From Megamerina dolium (taxonomy: Eukaryota; Arthropoda; Insecta; Diptera; Megamerinidae): a stretch of DNA of 64,000 nt. Every line of letters starts with the position of its first letter. Within the stretch, counting starts at the first letter, position 1. The DNA lies in NCBI GenBank assembly GCA_963854835.1, contig OY978530.1, positions 17,803,733 to 17,867,732 on the forward strand, written 5' to 3'. This document shows, in pieces, positions 1-11,440 of this stretch. A program made the position numbers and the translations under genes. The notes beneath the pieces are model-generated. The model ran no database searches and was not told where the DNA came from. It saw nothing but the letters and a program-made list of their open reading frames with translations.

Positions 1-632
1 GTCGCAGCCGCCGGCTTAGGTCTTCCGAGGCCCGTTCCGTCCGCTACGACAGATGCTGCCATTGATGTTTGGCTGGCTAAAAGCTCGGCTTCTATAGAAG
101 CCTCATTTTCCGCCCCCCTCCACTACTTTTCTCGCCGTGGCTATCAGCACTACTTCGTATGAGGCAGTGCTGTCCGCCATTGCAGGAATTTGGCTCTGAC
201 TTCCAGAGGTGGGAACGAGTGGTGCAGCTAACAGCTCGGCCTCTGGTGAAGCCTTATTGTTCGCCGTTCCACCCGTTAACACCCCTGCAACTCGCAGATT
301 TTCGGATCGACATCCGGTTTTTGGGTTTTTACAATCAATGTTGTTCCCACGAGTTGCGAAGAAATAAATTGCCCCCAGTCAGGCCGATTTTCGGCACGGA
401 TCGCGGATCACGGATCGACCATGATAAGAGTACGTTGCCGAATGCTGTACTATTGAAGATTAACAAACACTCACCAACTTGCCCTTATCTTAGCTAGATA
501 CCGCCTGACATCGTACAGGCTAAACTGTGGTATCTATTTCCAGTCGGCACCCTCGATGCGGGTTCAATGGAGGATTTTTCCGACCTCCACTAACCCAAAG
601 TTAGTAGTATATATTTCATTAATTAATTTCAT
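1..632. other. Unclassified GC-richer flank, no supported gene
   Basis: This stretch is clearly less AT-rich than the rest of the window. It contains an imperfect direct repeat: the block around 73-113 (GCTCGGCTTCTATAGAAGCC and neighbours) recurs in diverged form at about 226-263. A 112-codon open frame at 159-497 has no motif I recognise and is not called. It may be the 3' untranslated part of an older retroelement, but I see no diagnostic feature. Confidence 0.4.
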
Positions 633-994
633 TAATTAATAACATGGTGGTCTGGTGGTGTTTTCGCAAGGTAACGTGTCTAACTGCCTCAACCAGGTGG
701 GGCTAGCGCAATCCTTGTTGAACTCATCGCAAGTCAACTCACTGGCTGTCATGTAGTATGATCTTAGCGCTATGTGATGATACCTTTATTTGTTACTGAG
801 GGGTAGTCATATAGCTTGCTCTGCTTACTCTGTGATGGCGCTTTCATTATTATTAATGGGGGCCCTCCATGTGCCGACCACCGGGCAACGTCTTCCTGGC
901 ACCCGCTGGGAGGCGGCTGAAGTGAGTGGCGAATATCTCCTCGGTTAGAGGTTGTGCGTTGGGTTTGGGACCCGCCACATAAAAAACCCCCCCA

Positions 995-2584
995 ATGAAA
1001 AAAACAAATATGCCTCGGATAAGGACTACCGCTTTTGTTGATGACCCCCGCAAACGAAAAAAGGACCACGATTTACGGATATGCACCTGGAATGTCCGAT
1101 CCCTTTATAGGGAGGGTGCCTCTATCCAGCTGGTTGATGTCCTCGAAAAATACAGAGCTGACATCACCGCTCTCCAGGAAATGCGATGGACAGGACAGGG
1201 CTGCTCCAAAAGAGCGTCCTGTGACATCTACTACAGCTGCCATGCTGAAAGGCACGAATTAGGATGTGGATTTTTGGTTAGCAAGAGACTACGACATCTT
1301 GTCCCACAGTTCACGCCTGTGAACGAACGGCTGGCCACAATCCGCATCAAGGCAAAATTTTTCAACATCAGCCTTATATGTGCCCACGCTCCGATGGATG
1401 AGAAGGACAATGTGACCAAGGAGAGCTTCTTTCAGCGCCTCGAAGAAGCTTATGACCGCTGCGCCCGTCACGATATCAAAATCGTGCTTGGCGACTTTAA
1501 TGCCAGGGTGGGCAAGGAAGGTACCTTTGGTCCAACTGTCGGAAAATTCAGCCTCCACCAGAACACCTCCGATAACGGAATGAGGCTGATCGACTTCGCC
1601 GCAGCACGAAACATGGTAATTGGTGGTACCAGATTCCAGCATCTCGACATCCACAAAGCGACATGGCTGTCTCCAGATCAACGTACAAGAAACCAAATTG
1701 ATCATGTGGTGATTGACGGAAGGCATGCTTCCAGTGTGATGGACGTGAAATCGATCCGTGGTGCCAACATCGACACGGATCACTACCTTGTTGCAGCTAA
1801 GGTGCGCACACGCCTATGTGTCGCAAATAACAGGAGAAGTCCCACACAGAGAAAGCTCGACGTCAGTAAGCTGCAATCACCAGAGACAGCAGATGCATTT
1901 TCCTCTCGACTATCGGATCTGCTTATGCAGAACACTCCCCCACTTGATGATACATGCGCACGGTGGACACATATATCCCACTCCATGACTACTGCTGCCG
2001 AGGAGGTAATCGGTTACTACCGGCCTCTGAGGAATGAGTGGTATGATCAGGAGTGTCGCGACGCTACCGCAGAGAAAGACGCCGCCTACAGAAGAACCCT
2101 GCGTGCAGGCGCAACGCGAGCTGTTAAGGAGCGGTACAGAGAGAAAAGGAGTGCAGAGAGACGTCTTTTCAGGCGCAAGAGGAGGGAGTTGGAAAGACGT
2201 GAGTGTGAGGAGATAGAGATGTGTACCGACAAGAATGAGACTCGAAAATTCTTCGAAAAGATCAAGCGCCTGAGTGGAGGTTTAAATCCCGGAGCCTCTT
2301 CTTGTCGTGATGGAAATGGGAATCTGGTTACGGATGTCCAGAGTGTACTGAGCCTATGGAGGGAACACTTCTCCACGTTACTGAATGGCGATGCTACGAA
2401 CAATTCCGCCAGTGGAGGAGATTGCCCGATAACTCCAATTACAGATGATGGTGTTGATGTTCCACCACCCGACTATGACGAGGTTAAAACGGCCATTTTA
2501 AGGCTGAAGAACAACAAAGCTGCAGGTGCTGATGGCCTGCCTGCCGAGTTGTTTAAGACCGGAGGCCTATGCTCAGCAACCTGA
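995..2584 (+). pseudogene. RTE endonuclease and start of RT, frameshifted
   Basis: This is the N-terminal part of the RTE polyprotein. It nicks target DNA to prime reverse transcription. The start is the ATG after the run of Cs, at the same place in the copies at 24038 and 62292. Endonuclease/exonuclease/phosphatase-fold motifs are visible: CTWNVRSL (near residue 30), QEMRW, GDFNARVG, IDHVVIDGR and TDHYLV. A basic linker follows, and then the start of the RT region (LRLKNNKAAGADGLPAELFKTGG). The frame breaks at the internal deletion and ends with a few foreign residues at 2584. The RT continues in another frame from 2569, so the polyprotein is not intact. Confidence 0.9.
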
Positions 2585-3774
2585 TTGGACCTTATCAGTG
2601 TGGATTGAGACCTGGTAAATCCACCATCGACCAGATTTTCACACTGCGCCAAATCCTGGAGAAGACCCAAGAAAAACAGATCGACACACACCACCTATTT
2701 GTTGATTATAAAGCCGCTTTCGACAGTCCGGTAAGGGATTACCTCTACGCAACAATGTCTGAGTTCGGTATTCCTGCAAAGCTCATTCGACTTTGTAGAA
2801 TGACACTGCATAACTCCCGTTGTGCAGTGAAAATTGGGAAGGACCTCTCCGCACCGTTTAATACCGAACGGGGTTTCAGACAAGGTGATTCGTTATCGTG
2901 CGACTTCTTCAATCTTATTATGGAGAAAATAATACGAGCTGCTGATCTACGACATAATGGCACTATCTTCAACAAAAGTGTCATGCTGTTAGCGTATGCC
3001 GACGATATTGACATAATCGGCATGAACACGCGAGCAGTCAGTGCAGCATTCTCAGAGTTGGAAAGAGAGTCGCGTCGGATGGGTCTCACGGTGAACGAGG
3101 GCAAGACGAAGTATCTAGTGTCAACAAACAAAGAGTCCCGGCGTCTTGGACAGCACGTCACTGTTGACAACTACGCTTTTGAAGTAGTAAGGGACTTTGT
3201 CTATCTTGGAACCAGCATTAACAGCAGTAATGACGTCAGCTTGGAGATCATACGTAGGATAACTCTTGCTAACAGGTGTTACTTTGGGCTGAGTAAGCAA
3301 TTGAGAAGTCGAGCCCTCTCTCGAAGAACGAAAACTACACTCTACAAGTCTCTCATCAAGCCTGTCCTAACATATGGCGCTGAAGCCTGGACAATTTCCA
3401 CCTCGGATGAGCGAATACTTGGAGTTTTCGAGAGAAAAGTCCTACGCAAGATCTTTGGACCTATTTGCGTTGGTGGCGAGTACCGAATAAGGTACAACCA
3501 TGAGCTGTACGAGCTGTATGCCGATATTGACATAGTAAAGCGCATCAAAATCCAGCGGCTGCGCTGGCTAGGTCATGTCGAGCGAATGGAAGAACACGCT
3601 CCAGCTAAGAAGGTGTTATATTCGGAACCCGCTGGAGGACGACGCAAAAGAGGAAGACCAAACCTCCGGTGGAAAGACCAAGTACTGGAGAACCTGACGG
3701 CGCTTGGAATTTCTAACTGGCGCCAGCTAGCGAAGAACAGAGATGGCTGGCGAAGCATGTTATTTTCGGCCTAA
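2569..3774 (+). pseudogene. RTE reverse transcriptase, C-terminal ORF
   Basis: This is an open frame of about 400 residues for the RT core and C-terminus. The fingers/palm motifs are GPYQCG, FVDYKAAFDS (motif A aspartate), GFRQGDSLSCDFFN (motif B) and LLAYADDIDIIG (catalytic YADD). The tail has RLRWLGHVERM and RGRPNLRWKDQV, the basic C-terminal segment seen in RTE proteins. The protein-level sequence is undamaged from motif A onward, but it is cut off from the endonuclease frame by the ~199-base deletion. It carries the 9-base duplication giving ELYELYADID, also present in the copy at 9139. Confidence 0.9.
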
Positions 3775-4239
3775 ATCGATATTCGGTTGTTATGGCCACA
3801 TAAGTAAGTAAGTAAGTAAGTAATTAATAACATATTTTAATTAATTTATTACATGACATAAATTAAACAATTATTAAACTGGTGCATACATTCATTTATA
3901 AAAGGACGTTATATATAAGGAACTGGATAGCAAACAAATCTACCGGTTGAGTTGAGCAATCTTGTATGGACTTTAAGAAGAGCTAATTTATATATGTTTA
4001 ATTAACTACACTCTGAAATGGTTATGATTTCAAGAAAACATCGGGATTCTTCTGAAGCCCTTTTTGTTCTAACTTTTTTAGAAACAAGTTCAATGGGCAA
4101 TGTGCACTTTGATGTACTGGGTTGAATTATCCCGTCTTTTACCCACTTTGTTACCCGTTCTTCCACAATTTTCTAGTCAGCATAGGATACGCGTCTAAGG
4201 CCTTCGTAAAGAGGATAATCATCAGTCAACAGAACGTCA

Positions 4240-4968
4240 ATAAGTTAGAAATGCAAAGGCTCCAAATTATGCTCGTCAGGCTCGGTCAATTGAAAATACC
4301 GCAGCTATAGTGTGTGTGGCTGTAAATCCAGGTTTGTCCATTTCAAAACGAGCAGAGGAATTTGGCCTATCCAATGCCACTTTGCACCGTATTTTACACA
4401 AAGATCTTGGCCGACATGCTTATAAGGTGCAGTTGACATAAGAGCTGAAGCCGTCAGACTATAGAAAACGACGTACATTTGGGTCCTAGTAATTCATGAA
4501 GAAGATCACAATTTCTCAAACAAAATTATTCTGAATGATGAGACACATTTTCACCTGTCTAGGTACGTGAGTAAGCAAAACTGACGCATCTAATGCTCCG
4601 AAAACCCAAGACGAATGGCTGAACGACCTCTCCATCCACAACGAGCTACAGTTTTCTGCGCTTTTTGGAGTGGCGGTGTTATTGGGACATATTTCATAAT
4701 TTCAGTTAATAGATTGCATTACCGAACGATGTTGACTGATTTTTTTTTATCTGAAACGGATGTTATGGACGTGGACGTAGACGACGGCGACATTGAAACA
4801 ATCAAGGACGGTATTAGAGCTGTTATGCGAAAATGTGATGAAAAATTTCATCAAATGAATGGCCATATGCAAGAAGAGTCGCTGCGGTTATGCGGAGGAT
4901 ATTGTGTTCCATTACTAACCTCAAAGTACGCTGTAGTTACACAACAATTCCATATACGTAGTAGATGA
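4240..4968 (+). pseudogene. Mariner-like transposase relic
   Basis: This is a decayed transposase similar in architecture to the one at 19532. In shifting frames I read a helix-turn-helix segment (ISKRAEEFGLSNATLHRILH), KVQLT, KLKPSDYRKRR-like residues, a first-aspartate motif (ILNDETHFHLSRYV) and the stretch AERPLHPQRATVFCAFWSGG. Several in-frame stops and frame changes are present. The second catalytic region is not recognisable. The best open piece is 4615-4968. Terminal repeats were not found. Confidence 0.7.
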
Positions 4969-6235
4969 CAGTTGGTTGTTGCTTGATCCTGTAATCCTGT
5001 AAAAGCCTTTTGAGATGCCTACTCATGAACTGTACGCCATTATTGGTGATTACAACTTTCGGGATGCCAAATCTGGCTGGAATGCCTTACTAAGGCTGCC
5101 AGCGGTTACCTTACCGTAAATTAATTGTGATAGTGGTCTAACGAAGTCTTCACACACCGTTGCCCAGCATTTCGTTCGCAGCTTGTTGATGGTATGGTTT
5201 GTATATTTGTCAAGTTGGACACTGACATACGTACCTTGAGATTATTTTCCGGATACCCATATGCCCGGCAGTTAAACTGTCGTTGACTTCTTGCAATTAC
5301 TCTGTTACGTAATGGTTTTACCACACATATTGTAGTTTCCATGGAATCGCATCCTCATCATCTATGTGTGCTCCGATGTGATGGTAAGACTCACCGTTCT
5401 CGATAAGATAGTCCTGAAATTTCTCTAGATTTTGCTTCACCTCCTATAGCACATCATGAAAGTATATCTTCCTTTGCAAATACTTACATGCAACTACTTT
5501 CTTTGTCTGTCCCAATAAGTAGAGCGTCTTGTGGTTGCTATGAATGTACAATAGTCACTACTGTGAGCACAGTAGAAAAAACAGTATTTTCAGCTATAAA
5601 TGAATCAGCAGTAAGCCAGAAACGGCGAGATGCTAAAATCTAAAATTTATTCATGATTTATATTAGGTGTTACAAATATTAAATATTACAATATTCTTAC
5701 ACTTGTGTTTTTTGTCCAAAAGAGATATACCTGTTCACAAGTGCAATCAAAAAGAAACTAATTAACATACGATTCAACTATATTTTAAAATGTTTGATTT
5801 CTATTAACTAAACAAATTACAATATTCCGTTATTTTCAAGTCTATACAATTGCAAGAGAAATTTCAATAGAGAGCAAATGAGTACATCGAGAGATAAAGG
5901 AATAAACTAGTAAAGAAGAAGGCAAAACCCTAAGGTGGCGGTACATAAGCGGCGGCGCTGCATATTAGTTATTCACAGCGGCGTAACAACTACATTCCAA
6001 ATAGCCAAATGAGTGTTTCTGTTGCTTCAATGCCCATCTTGCTATTCAGCCGGAAAGGCTTTCAATCGCATTTAACCATTTCAGTGATAATTGGTCGATA
6101 ATCACAGTGAACTTATAGCCCTCAAGATATGGCCTTATCTTCCTAATGGCCCACACGATAGGCAAGCATTCTTTCTCTGTGGATGAGCAGTTCTGTAGAC
6201 TACGCACAGTGGTCGGTCTAGAACAACATAGGGGA
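4969..6235 (-). pseudogene. Ty3/gypsy pol relic
   Basis: The minus strand has scattered retrotransposon pol fragments. Near 6040-6200 it reads like the gypsy RNase H stretch (ECLPIVWAIRKIRPYLEGYKF, then SLKWLNAIES). Near 5040-5100 a short integrase-like stretch (NNGVQFMS) is visible. Many stops and frame changes interrupt it, and no LTRs are visible. The frame at 5121-5342 is probably part of the same relic, but on its own it has no diagnostic motif. Confidence 0.55.
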
Positions 6236-6617
6236 ACTTAATTGAAAAAAGTGTGAAATATTTTTACAAAACCAAGCTTATTCGTATCAAAATATATTCC
6301 TAAAAAATGATTCGACTTCTTTTTCTTCAGATAGTGGAATTTACTGAGGTATAGTAACGCCAGATATTGAGTGCGTGTAAAAAAATTAGTTAAAAGCCAA
6401 TCAAAAATTTAGAATGCAATTTAATTTGAGTGGTAACTAGTTTATATAAAAAAATCAGTTAAAAACAAAGCGTTACGTTTCAATATATGTAGCGTGTTTG
6501 TAATTGCTACTTTGTTATATAGTGAATTTTTAGTAATTTAGACTTTCTGAAAGAAAAAAAAAACCATAACTCAAATTCAAAAGAAATGGCAAAAAAAGTT
6601 CAGGTACATTGGAGGTT
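6236..6617. other. AT-rich intergenic stretch
   Basis: No open frame or recognisable repeat is seen in this AT-rich stretch. It separates the gypsy relic from RTE copy 2. Confidence 0.5.
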
Positions 6618-7933
6618 GGTGGTCTGGTGGTATTTTCGCAAGGTAACGTGTCTAACTGTCTTAACCGGATGGGTCTAGCGCAATCCTCGTTGAACTCATC
6701 TCAAGCCAACTCACTGGATGTCATGTAGTTTGTTCTGCACGCTATGTGATGGCACCGTCACTCTGTAATGAGGGTGCCACCATGTAGCAAGATCTGCTTC
6801 TTCCTGGCACCCGTTGGGAGCGGCTAAAGTGAGTGGCGAAAATCTCCTCGGTTAGAGGTTGTGTGTTAGGCTTGGGACCCACCACCTAATCTCACCCAAT
6901 GAAAAATCAAGCCATGCCTCTTATAAGGACTACCCCCGCAAACGATATAAGGACCAGGATTTACGGATATGCACCTGGAATATCCAGTCCCTCTAGAGGG
7001 AAGGTGCCTCTATCCAGCTGGTTAACGTCCTTGAAAAAGGCCGACATCACCGCACTTCAAAAAATACAATGAACTGAAAAGGGTTGCTCTAAAAGTGCGA
7101 CGTCTCCAGATCAACGAACGAAAACTCAAATTAATCTCGTGATTATTGACGGAAGGCATACTTCCAATGTGATGGACGTGAAATCGATCCGTGGTGCCAA
7201 CATTGACTCGGATCACTACTTTTTTAGCTAAGGTGCGAACACGTTTATGTGTCGCAAAGGACAAACGAAGTCCAACACAGAGAAAGCTTGACGTCAATAA
7301 TCTGCAATCACCAGAGACAGCAAATGCCTTTACCAAATTCCTTTATCGAATCTGCTTTTGCAGAACACTCCTTTCTTGGTAATACATGCGCACAGTGGAC
7401 ACACATATCTCACTCCATGACTACTGTTGTTGAGGAGGTAATCGGTTACTACCGGCCTCTGAGGAATGAGTGGTATGATCAGGAGTGTCGTGACGCTGTT
7501 CAGCATTCTCAGAGTTAGAAAGATAGTCGTGTCGAAAGTCGTGATGAGGGCAAGACTAAGCATTTATTTTCAGCAAACAAGGAGTCCCGGCGTCTTGCAC
7601 AGCACGTCACTGTTGGTAACTACGCTTTTGAAGTAGTGAAGATCTTTATCTATCTTGGAACCAGCATTAACATCAGTAATGACGGCAGCCTGGAGATATT
7701 GCGAAGGATAACTCTTGCTAATAGGTTTTTCTTCGGGCTAAGTAAGCAAGTGAGAAGTCGAGCCCTCTTTCAAGAAAGAAAAACCATCCTCTACACGTCT
7801 TTCATCGTGGCTGTCCTTACATATGGCGCCGAAGCTTAGACAATTTCCACATCAGATGAGAGAATGCTAGGAGTTTTCGGGAGAAAAGTCTTACGCAAGG
7901 TGTTTGGACCTATTTGCGTTGGCAATAAATAGT
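6618..7933 (+). mobile_element. Decayed RTE copy 2
   Basis: This copy starts with the RTE 5' end (GGTGGTCTGGTGGTATTTTC). It keeps shortened, mutated blocks of the 5' UTR, the endonuclease N-terminus, the linker (about 7190-7500) and the RT C-terminal region (about 7500-7920), joined by large deletions. The part holding the RT catalytic core is missing. It diverges much more from the other copies than they do from one another, so it is the oldest copy in the window. Confidence 0.88.
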
Positions 7934-8295
7934 TCTCCTAAATCTATAAGGACAAGGAAACAAACAGCAATTTCTTTTTTTTTCATACACGCCGCACTCT
8001 GCTGAAGAGGCTTTAGCATTAATTACGGGTTTGGGGTTAACTAAGCACAAATACATTAACCCAATAATGACCCATTAGTGACCAACGTTACATTTATGTA
8101 ACTTTGATAACTCTCGGCCTCCAAAAAAATTGTTTTTTGTTAATCGATTTTTGGGTCCGAACATAGGCTATACACAAAATTTCAGAAAAATAGGACAACT
8201 TTTATGCTTCTGTTACTATTGGGTTAATTTTTGTCCAAGCTAGCATTTCATCTATCTGTATTAGTGAAAGTTCTTGTGTAAGCAATTTACAGTCT
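7934..8295. other. Intergenic stretch, nothing recognised
   Basis: No supported gene or repeat is seen between the end of RTE copy 2 and the relic starting near 8296. Confidence 0.45.
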
Positions 8296-9010
8296 TTGCT
8301 TGATTATACCATCAATCGTTTCTCAAATGCAGAACCTGATGTATTTCAAATCTTGAGTGAAGGACAAAATAATTTGTTAGGCTATTGGAAGTGGGAACGA
8401 GATGGAAGCGGTGGACACTCACTATATAAGCAAGCTTTTTTAGAAAATGATAACGCAAGCGACCCAAATACCTTAATAACGTCAATCGTTCCTCTAGAAA
8501 TAAGGAGACAAACAGATCGTAATAACATTTCCGTATGAAAAAATTGTAGAACTTCGACAACACGATATTGCCGTCCAACTTGCTTTGCCTTTGAAAAGGA
8601 TAAAGTTTTAGAAGAATTTAATCGAATGGAGCTGTAAAATAAAAAAATTACATCAACTTTTTCAATTGGCAACAAACATGTATCTGTGAAACACCTTCTG
8701 AAAAAAATATGATTGACGGGAAAATATTTAATGCCGTAATGGTTAATCGTCCTAGTTCATATCGTTATATATATTATATTATGCTTAAGAAAAAAAAACC
8801 GATACGAATGTTTATGGATTAAGCCTTTCCTATATAGGTCTTTCATATAAGCAAAAATAGAAACAAGTAAAAGACAAATTATGTTACAAAATAAATTTAG
8901 ATCCGAAATGGGTTTACTCATTGACATTCCGAAACCAGGAAGTGGCAACACAAATGGCGGAAGCACAGCCCAATAAATCAGCAGAGATCACTGGAATAGA
9001 GCTTGAGCTC
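8296..9010 (+). pseudogene. Relic of an unassigned transposon-like protein
   Basis: An 80-codon open piece (8296-8538) reads FSNAEPDVFQILSEGQNNLL and then SLYKQAFLEN and ITSIVPLEIR. Past a frame change come TSTTRYCRPTCFAFEK-like residues, and near 8895-8960 the segment FRSEMGLLIDIPKPGSGNTN, with SAEITGIELELI in another frame. The set resembles a repetitive protein family common in arthropod genomes that I associate loosely with RAG1/Transib-like transposases. I am not certain of that family assignment. The relic is interrupted by stops and is cut at its 3' side by the (TA)n array and RTE copy 3. Confidence 0.4.
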
Positions 9011-9044
9011 ATACTATTTTGAAAATTTTATTATACGGTCTTCC

Positions 9045-9046
<2 letters not shown>

Positions 9047-9138
<92 letters not shown>
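9047..9138. repeat. (TA)n microsatellite, left of RTE copy 3
   Basis: Pure TA repeat of about 92 bases that abuts the truncated 5' end of RTE copy 3. Its partner is at 10454. Confidence 0.97.
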
Positions 9139-9140
<2 letters not shown>

Positions 9141-10451
9141 GTGGAATAAGTCTCCTGAGCATCGCGTACAAGGTTCTATCGAGCGTACTGTGTGAAAGAT
9201 TGAAGCCTATGCTCAGCAACCTGATTGGACCTTATCAGTGTGGCTTCAGACCTGGTAAATCCACCATCGACCAGATTTTCACACTGCGCCAAATCCTGGA
9301 GAAGACCCAAGAAAAACACATCGACACACACCACCTATTTGTTGATTATAAAGCCGCTTTCGACAGTCCGGTAAGGGATTACCTCTACGCAACAATGTCT
9401 GAGTTCGGTATTCCTGCAAAGCTCATTCGACTTAGTAGAATGACACTGCATAACTCCCGTTGTGCAGTGAAAATTGGGAAGGACCTCTCCGCACCGTTTA
9501 ATACCGAACGGGGTTTCAGACAAGGTGATTCGTTATCGTGCGACTTCTTAAATCTTATTATGGAGAAAATAATACGAGCTGCTGATCTACGACATAATGG
9601 CACTATCTTCAACAAAAGTGTCATGCTGTTAGCGTATGCCGACGATATTGACATAATCGGCATGAACACGCGAGCAGTCAGTGCAGCATTCTCAGAGTTG
9701 GAAAGAGAGTCGCGTCGGATGGGTCTCACGGTGAACGAGGGCAAGACGAAGTATCTAGTGTCAACAAACAAAGAGTCCCGGCGTCTTGGACAGCACGTCA
9801 CTGTTGACAACTACGCTTTTGAAGTAGTAAGGGACTTTGTCTATCTTGGAACCAGCATTAACAGCAGTAATGACGTCAGCTTGGAGATCGTGCGTAGGAT
9901 AACTCTTGCTAACAGGTGTTACTTTGGGCTGGGTAAGCAATTGAGAAGTCGAGCCCTCTCTCGAAGAACGAAAACTACACTCTACAAGTCTCTCATCATG
10001 CCTGTCCTAACATATGGCGCTGAAGCCTGGACAATTTCCACCTCGGATGAGCGAATACTTGGAGTTTTCGAGAGAAAAGTCCTACGCAAGATCTTTGGAC
10101 CTATTTGCGTTGGTGGCGAGTACCGAATAAGGTACAACCATGAGCTGTACGAGCTGTATGCCGATATTGACATAGTAAAGCGCATCAAAATCCAGCGGCT
10201 GCGCTGGCTAGGTCATGTCGAGCGAATGGAAGAACACGCTCCAGCTAAGAAGGTGTTATATTCGGAACCCGCTGGAGGACGACGCAAAAGAGGAAGACCA
10301 AACCTCCGGTGGAAAGACCAAGTACTGGAGAACCTGACGGCGCTTGGAATTTCTAACTGGCGCCAGCTAGCGAAAAACAGAGATGGCTGGCGAAGCATGT
10401 TATTTTCGGCCTAAATCGATATTCGGTTGTTATGGCCACATAAGTAAGTAA

Positions 10452-10453
<2 letters not shown>
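9139..10453 (+). mobile_element. 5'-truncated RTE copy 3
   Basis: The element begins abruptly inside the RT region (GTGGAATAAGTCTCCTGAGC) directly after a TA array, keeps the rest of the RT and the 3' UTR, and ends in a (TAAG)n tail that runs into a second TA array. 5' truncation is the usual result of incomplete target-primed reverse transcription. Because both flanks are TA repeats, a target-site duplication cannot be told from the array. Confidence 0.92.
9200..10414 (+). CDS. RTE reverse transcriptase, C-terminal part, open frame
   Basis: This is an undamaged 404-codon frame for the RT palm, thumb and C-terminus, with motif A (VDYKAAFDSP), motif B (GFRQGDSLSCDFLN), the catalytic YADDIDIIG and the basic tail RGRPNLRWKDQV. 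It lacks the endonuclease and the first RT motifs because the insertion is 5'-truncated, so it cannot support retrotransposition alone. The first ATG falls at a residue that is internal in full-length copies. It is nearly identical to the RT ORF at 2569 and shares its 9-base ELYELY duplication, so the two belong to one subfamily. Confidence 0.88.
   Translation: MKPMLSNLIGPYQCGFRPGKSTIDQIFTLRQILEKTQEKHIDTHHLFVDYKAAFDSPVRDYLYATMSEFGIPAKLIRLSRMTLHNSRCAVKIGKDLSAPFNTERGFRQGDSLSCDFLNLIMEKIIRAADLRHNGTIFNKSVMLLAYADDIDIIGMNTRAVSAAFSELERESRRMGLTVNEGKTKYLVSTNKESRRLGQHVTVDNYAFEVVRDFVYLGTSINSSNDVSLEIVRRITLANRCYFGLGKQLRSRALSRRTKTTLYKSLIMPVLTYGAEAWTISTSDERILGVFERKVLRKIFGPICVGGEYRIRYNHELYELYADIDIVKRIKIQRLRWLGHVERMEEHAPAKKVLYSEPAGGRRKRGRPNLRWKDQVLENLTALGISNWRQLAKNRDGWRSMLFSA

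Positions 10454-10544
<91 letters not shown>
10454..10544. repeat. (TA)n microsatellite, right of RTE copy 3
   Basis: Pure TA repeat that follows the TAAG tail of RTE copy 3 without a gap. Confidence 0.97.
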
Positions 10545-10546
<2 letters not shown>

Positions 10547-11440
10547 TACTACGAAATTTTATGTGACAAAATACTATTGGTATTTAATGCCTGTGAGCGT
10601 TCATAAAATGTTAATACTGATGTTATAAATCACTTTCCTCTGCCTATTGGTAAACCAATTTCTTTTAATTTAAAAAAAAAGCATATTTGAAAAAATTTCA
10701 AGGATTCATTCAAACACTGAAATAAACACAAATATAATCATCACCACTAGCCCATCGATTTTTTGAGTTGAATTATTAGTCTTGCCAGCTTCATTGATTT
10801 TTTGACTTACACTGTCAATATCTTCGAATATATAGGGTGGCTTAAATTGTGAATCATAACATCCACCTTGCTCGTATCTTCTCTTCTCAACATCATCGGG
10901 TTTTTGAGTTGAACTATTAGTCTTCTCAACCTAATAGGTTTTTTTTGTTGAACTATCAATTTTGTCAGTATCATTGATTTTTCATTTATACTATCAATAT
11001 CTTCGAATGTACATGATGATCTAAATCGTGAATCATACAGAAATCGTTTTACACCTGGATGTGAAATTTCCATCATTGTAATCGATCTGCCATTCAATTC
11101 AATTTTTACATGCTCCTTTATAGTAAATATGAAATTTGTATCAAGTATGGCTTGATGTCTCTGCACCCCTCTTGACATAGCAAACAATAATGTACTAAAC
11201 CCATCATCAGGAGTCAAAAAGATTTTTAAGTATTCCTTACGGATTTAACTCACCATTATTTATACCCTCGATATCAACTCTTACCAACGCTTCCCATCAA
11301 TTGTTAACCGAGCACCAAACTACGATCTCAACTAAAACATCACATCAAACCACAACTTGTATGCTCTCACCCAAGACACACATCCATATCAAATTTATGC
11401 CCAAGACACGCACCCACAACCTAATAAAATGCTCTATACT
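10545..11440. other. Unclassified AT-rich region with one minus-strand open frame
   Basis: A 136-codon minus-strand frame (11217-10807) is open but has no family match that I recognise. Part of its second half is made of diverged copies of one DNA unit: AATATCTTCGAATATATAGG near 10820 recurs as AATATCTTCGAATGTACATG near 10999, each followed by a GTGAATCATA-like block. The frame may therefore be fortuitous or a relic. A short direct repeat around CCCAAGACAC occurs near 11370-11410. Confidence 0.35.

Larger units (their letters stand above)
646..3820 (+). mobile_element. RTE-clade non-LTR retrotransposon, copy 1
   Basis: This is the most complete RTE copy here. It starts with GGTGGTCTGGTGGTG, a 5' end shared with the copies at 6618 and 23737, and ends in a (TAAG)n tail. 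It is flanked by a perfect 13-bp target-site duplication, TAATTAATAACAT, at 633-645 and 3821-3833, which fixes both ends. The order is a ~350-base 5' UTR, apurinic-type endonuclease, reverse transcriptase, then a very short 3' UTR. That compact layout and the simple-repeat tail are typical of the RTE clade. Compared with the copy at 48755, about 199 bases are missing at the junction near 2567, which shifts the frame between endonuclease and RT. Confidence 0.93.

Noticed and set aside
159..497. 112-codon open frame
   Set aside because: No recognisable motif, atypical composition and location in a repeat-like stretch; likely chance.
10807..11217. 136-codon minus-strand frame
   Set aside because: Part of it consists of diverged DNA repeats and no family is recognised, so it is mentioned only inside the region entry.
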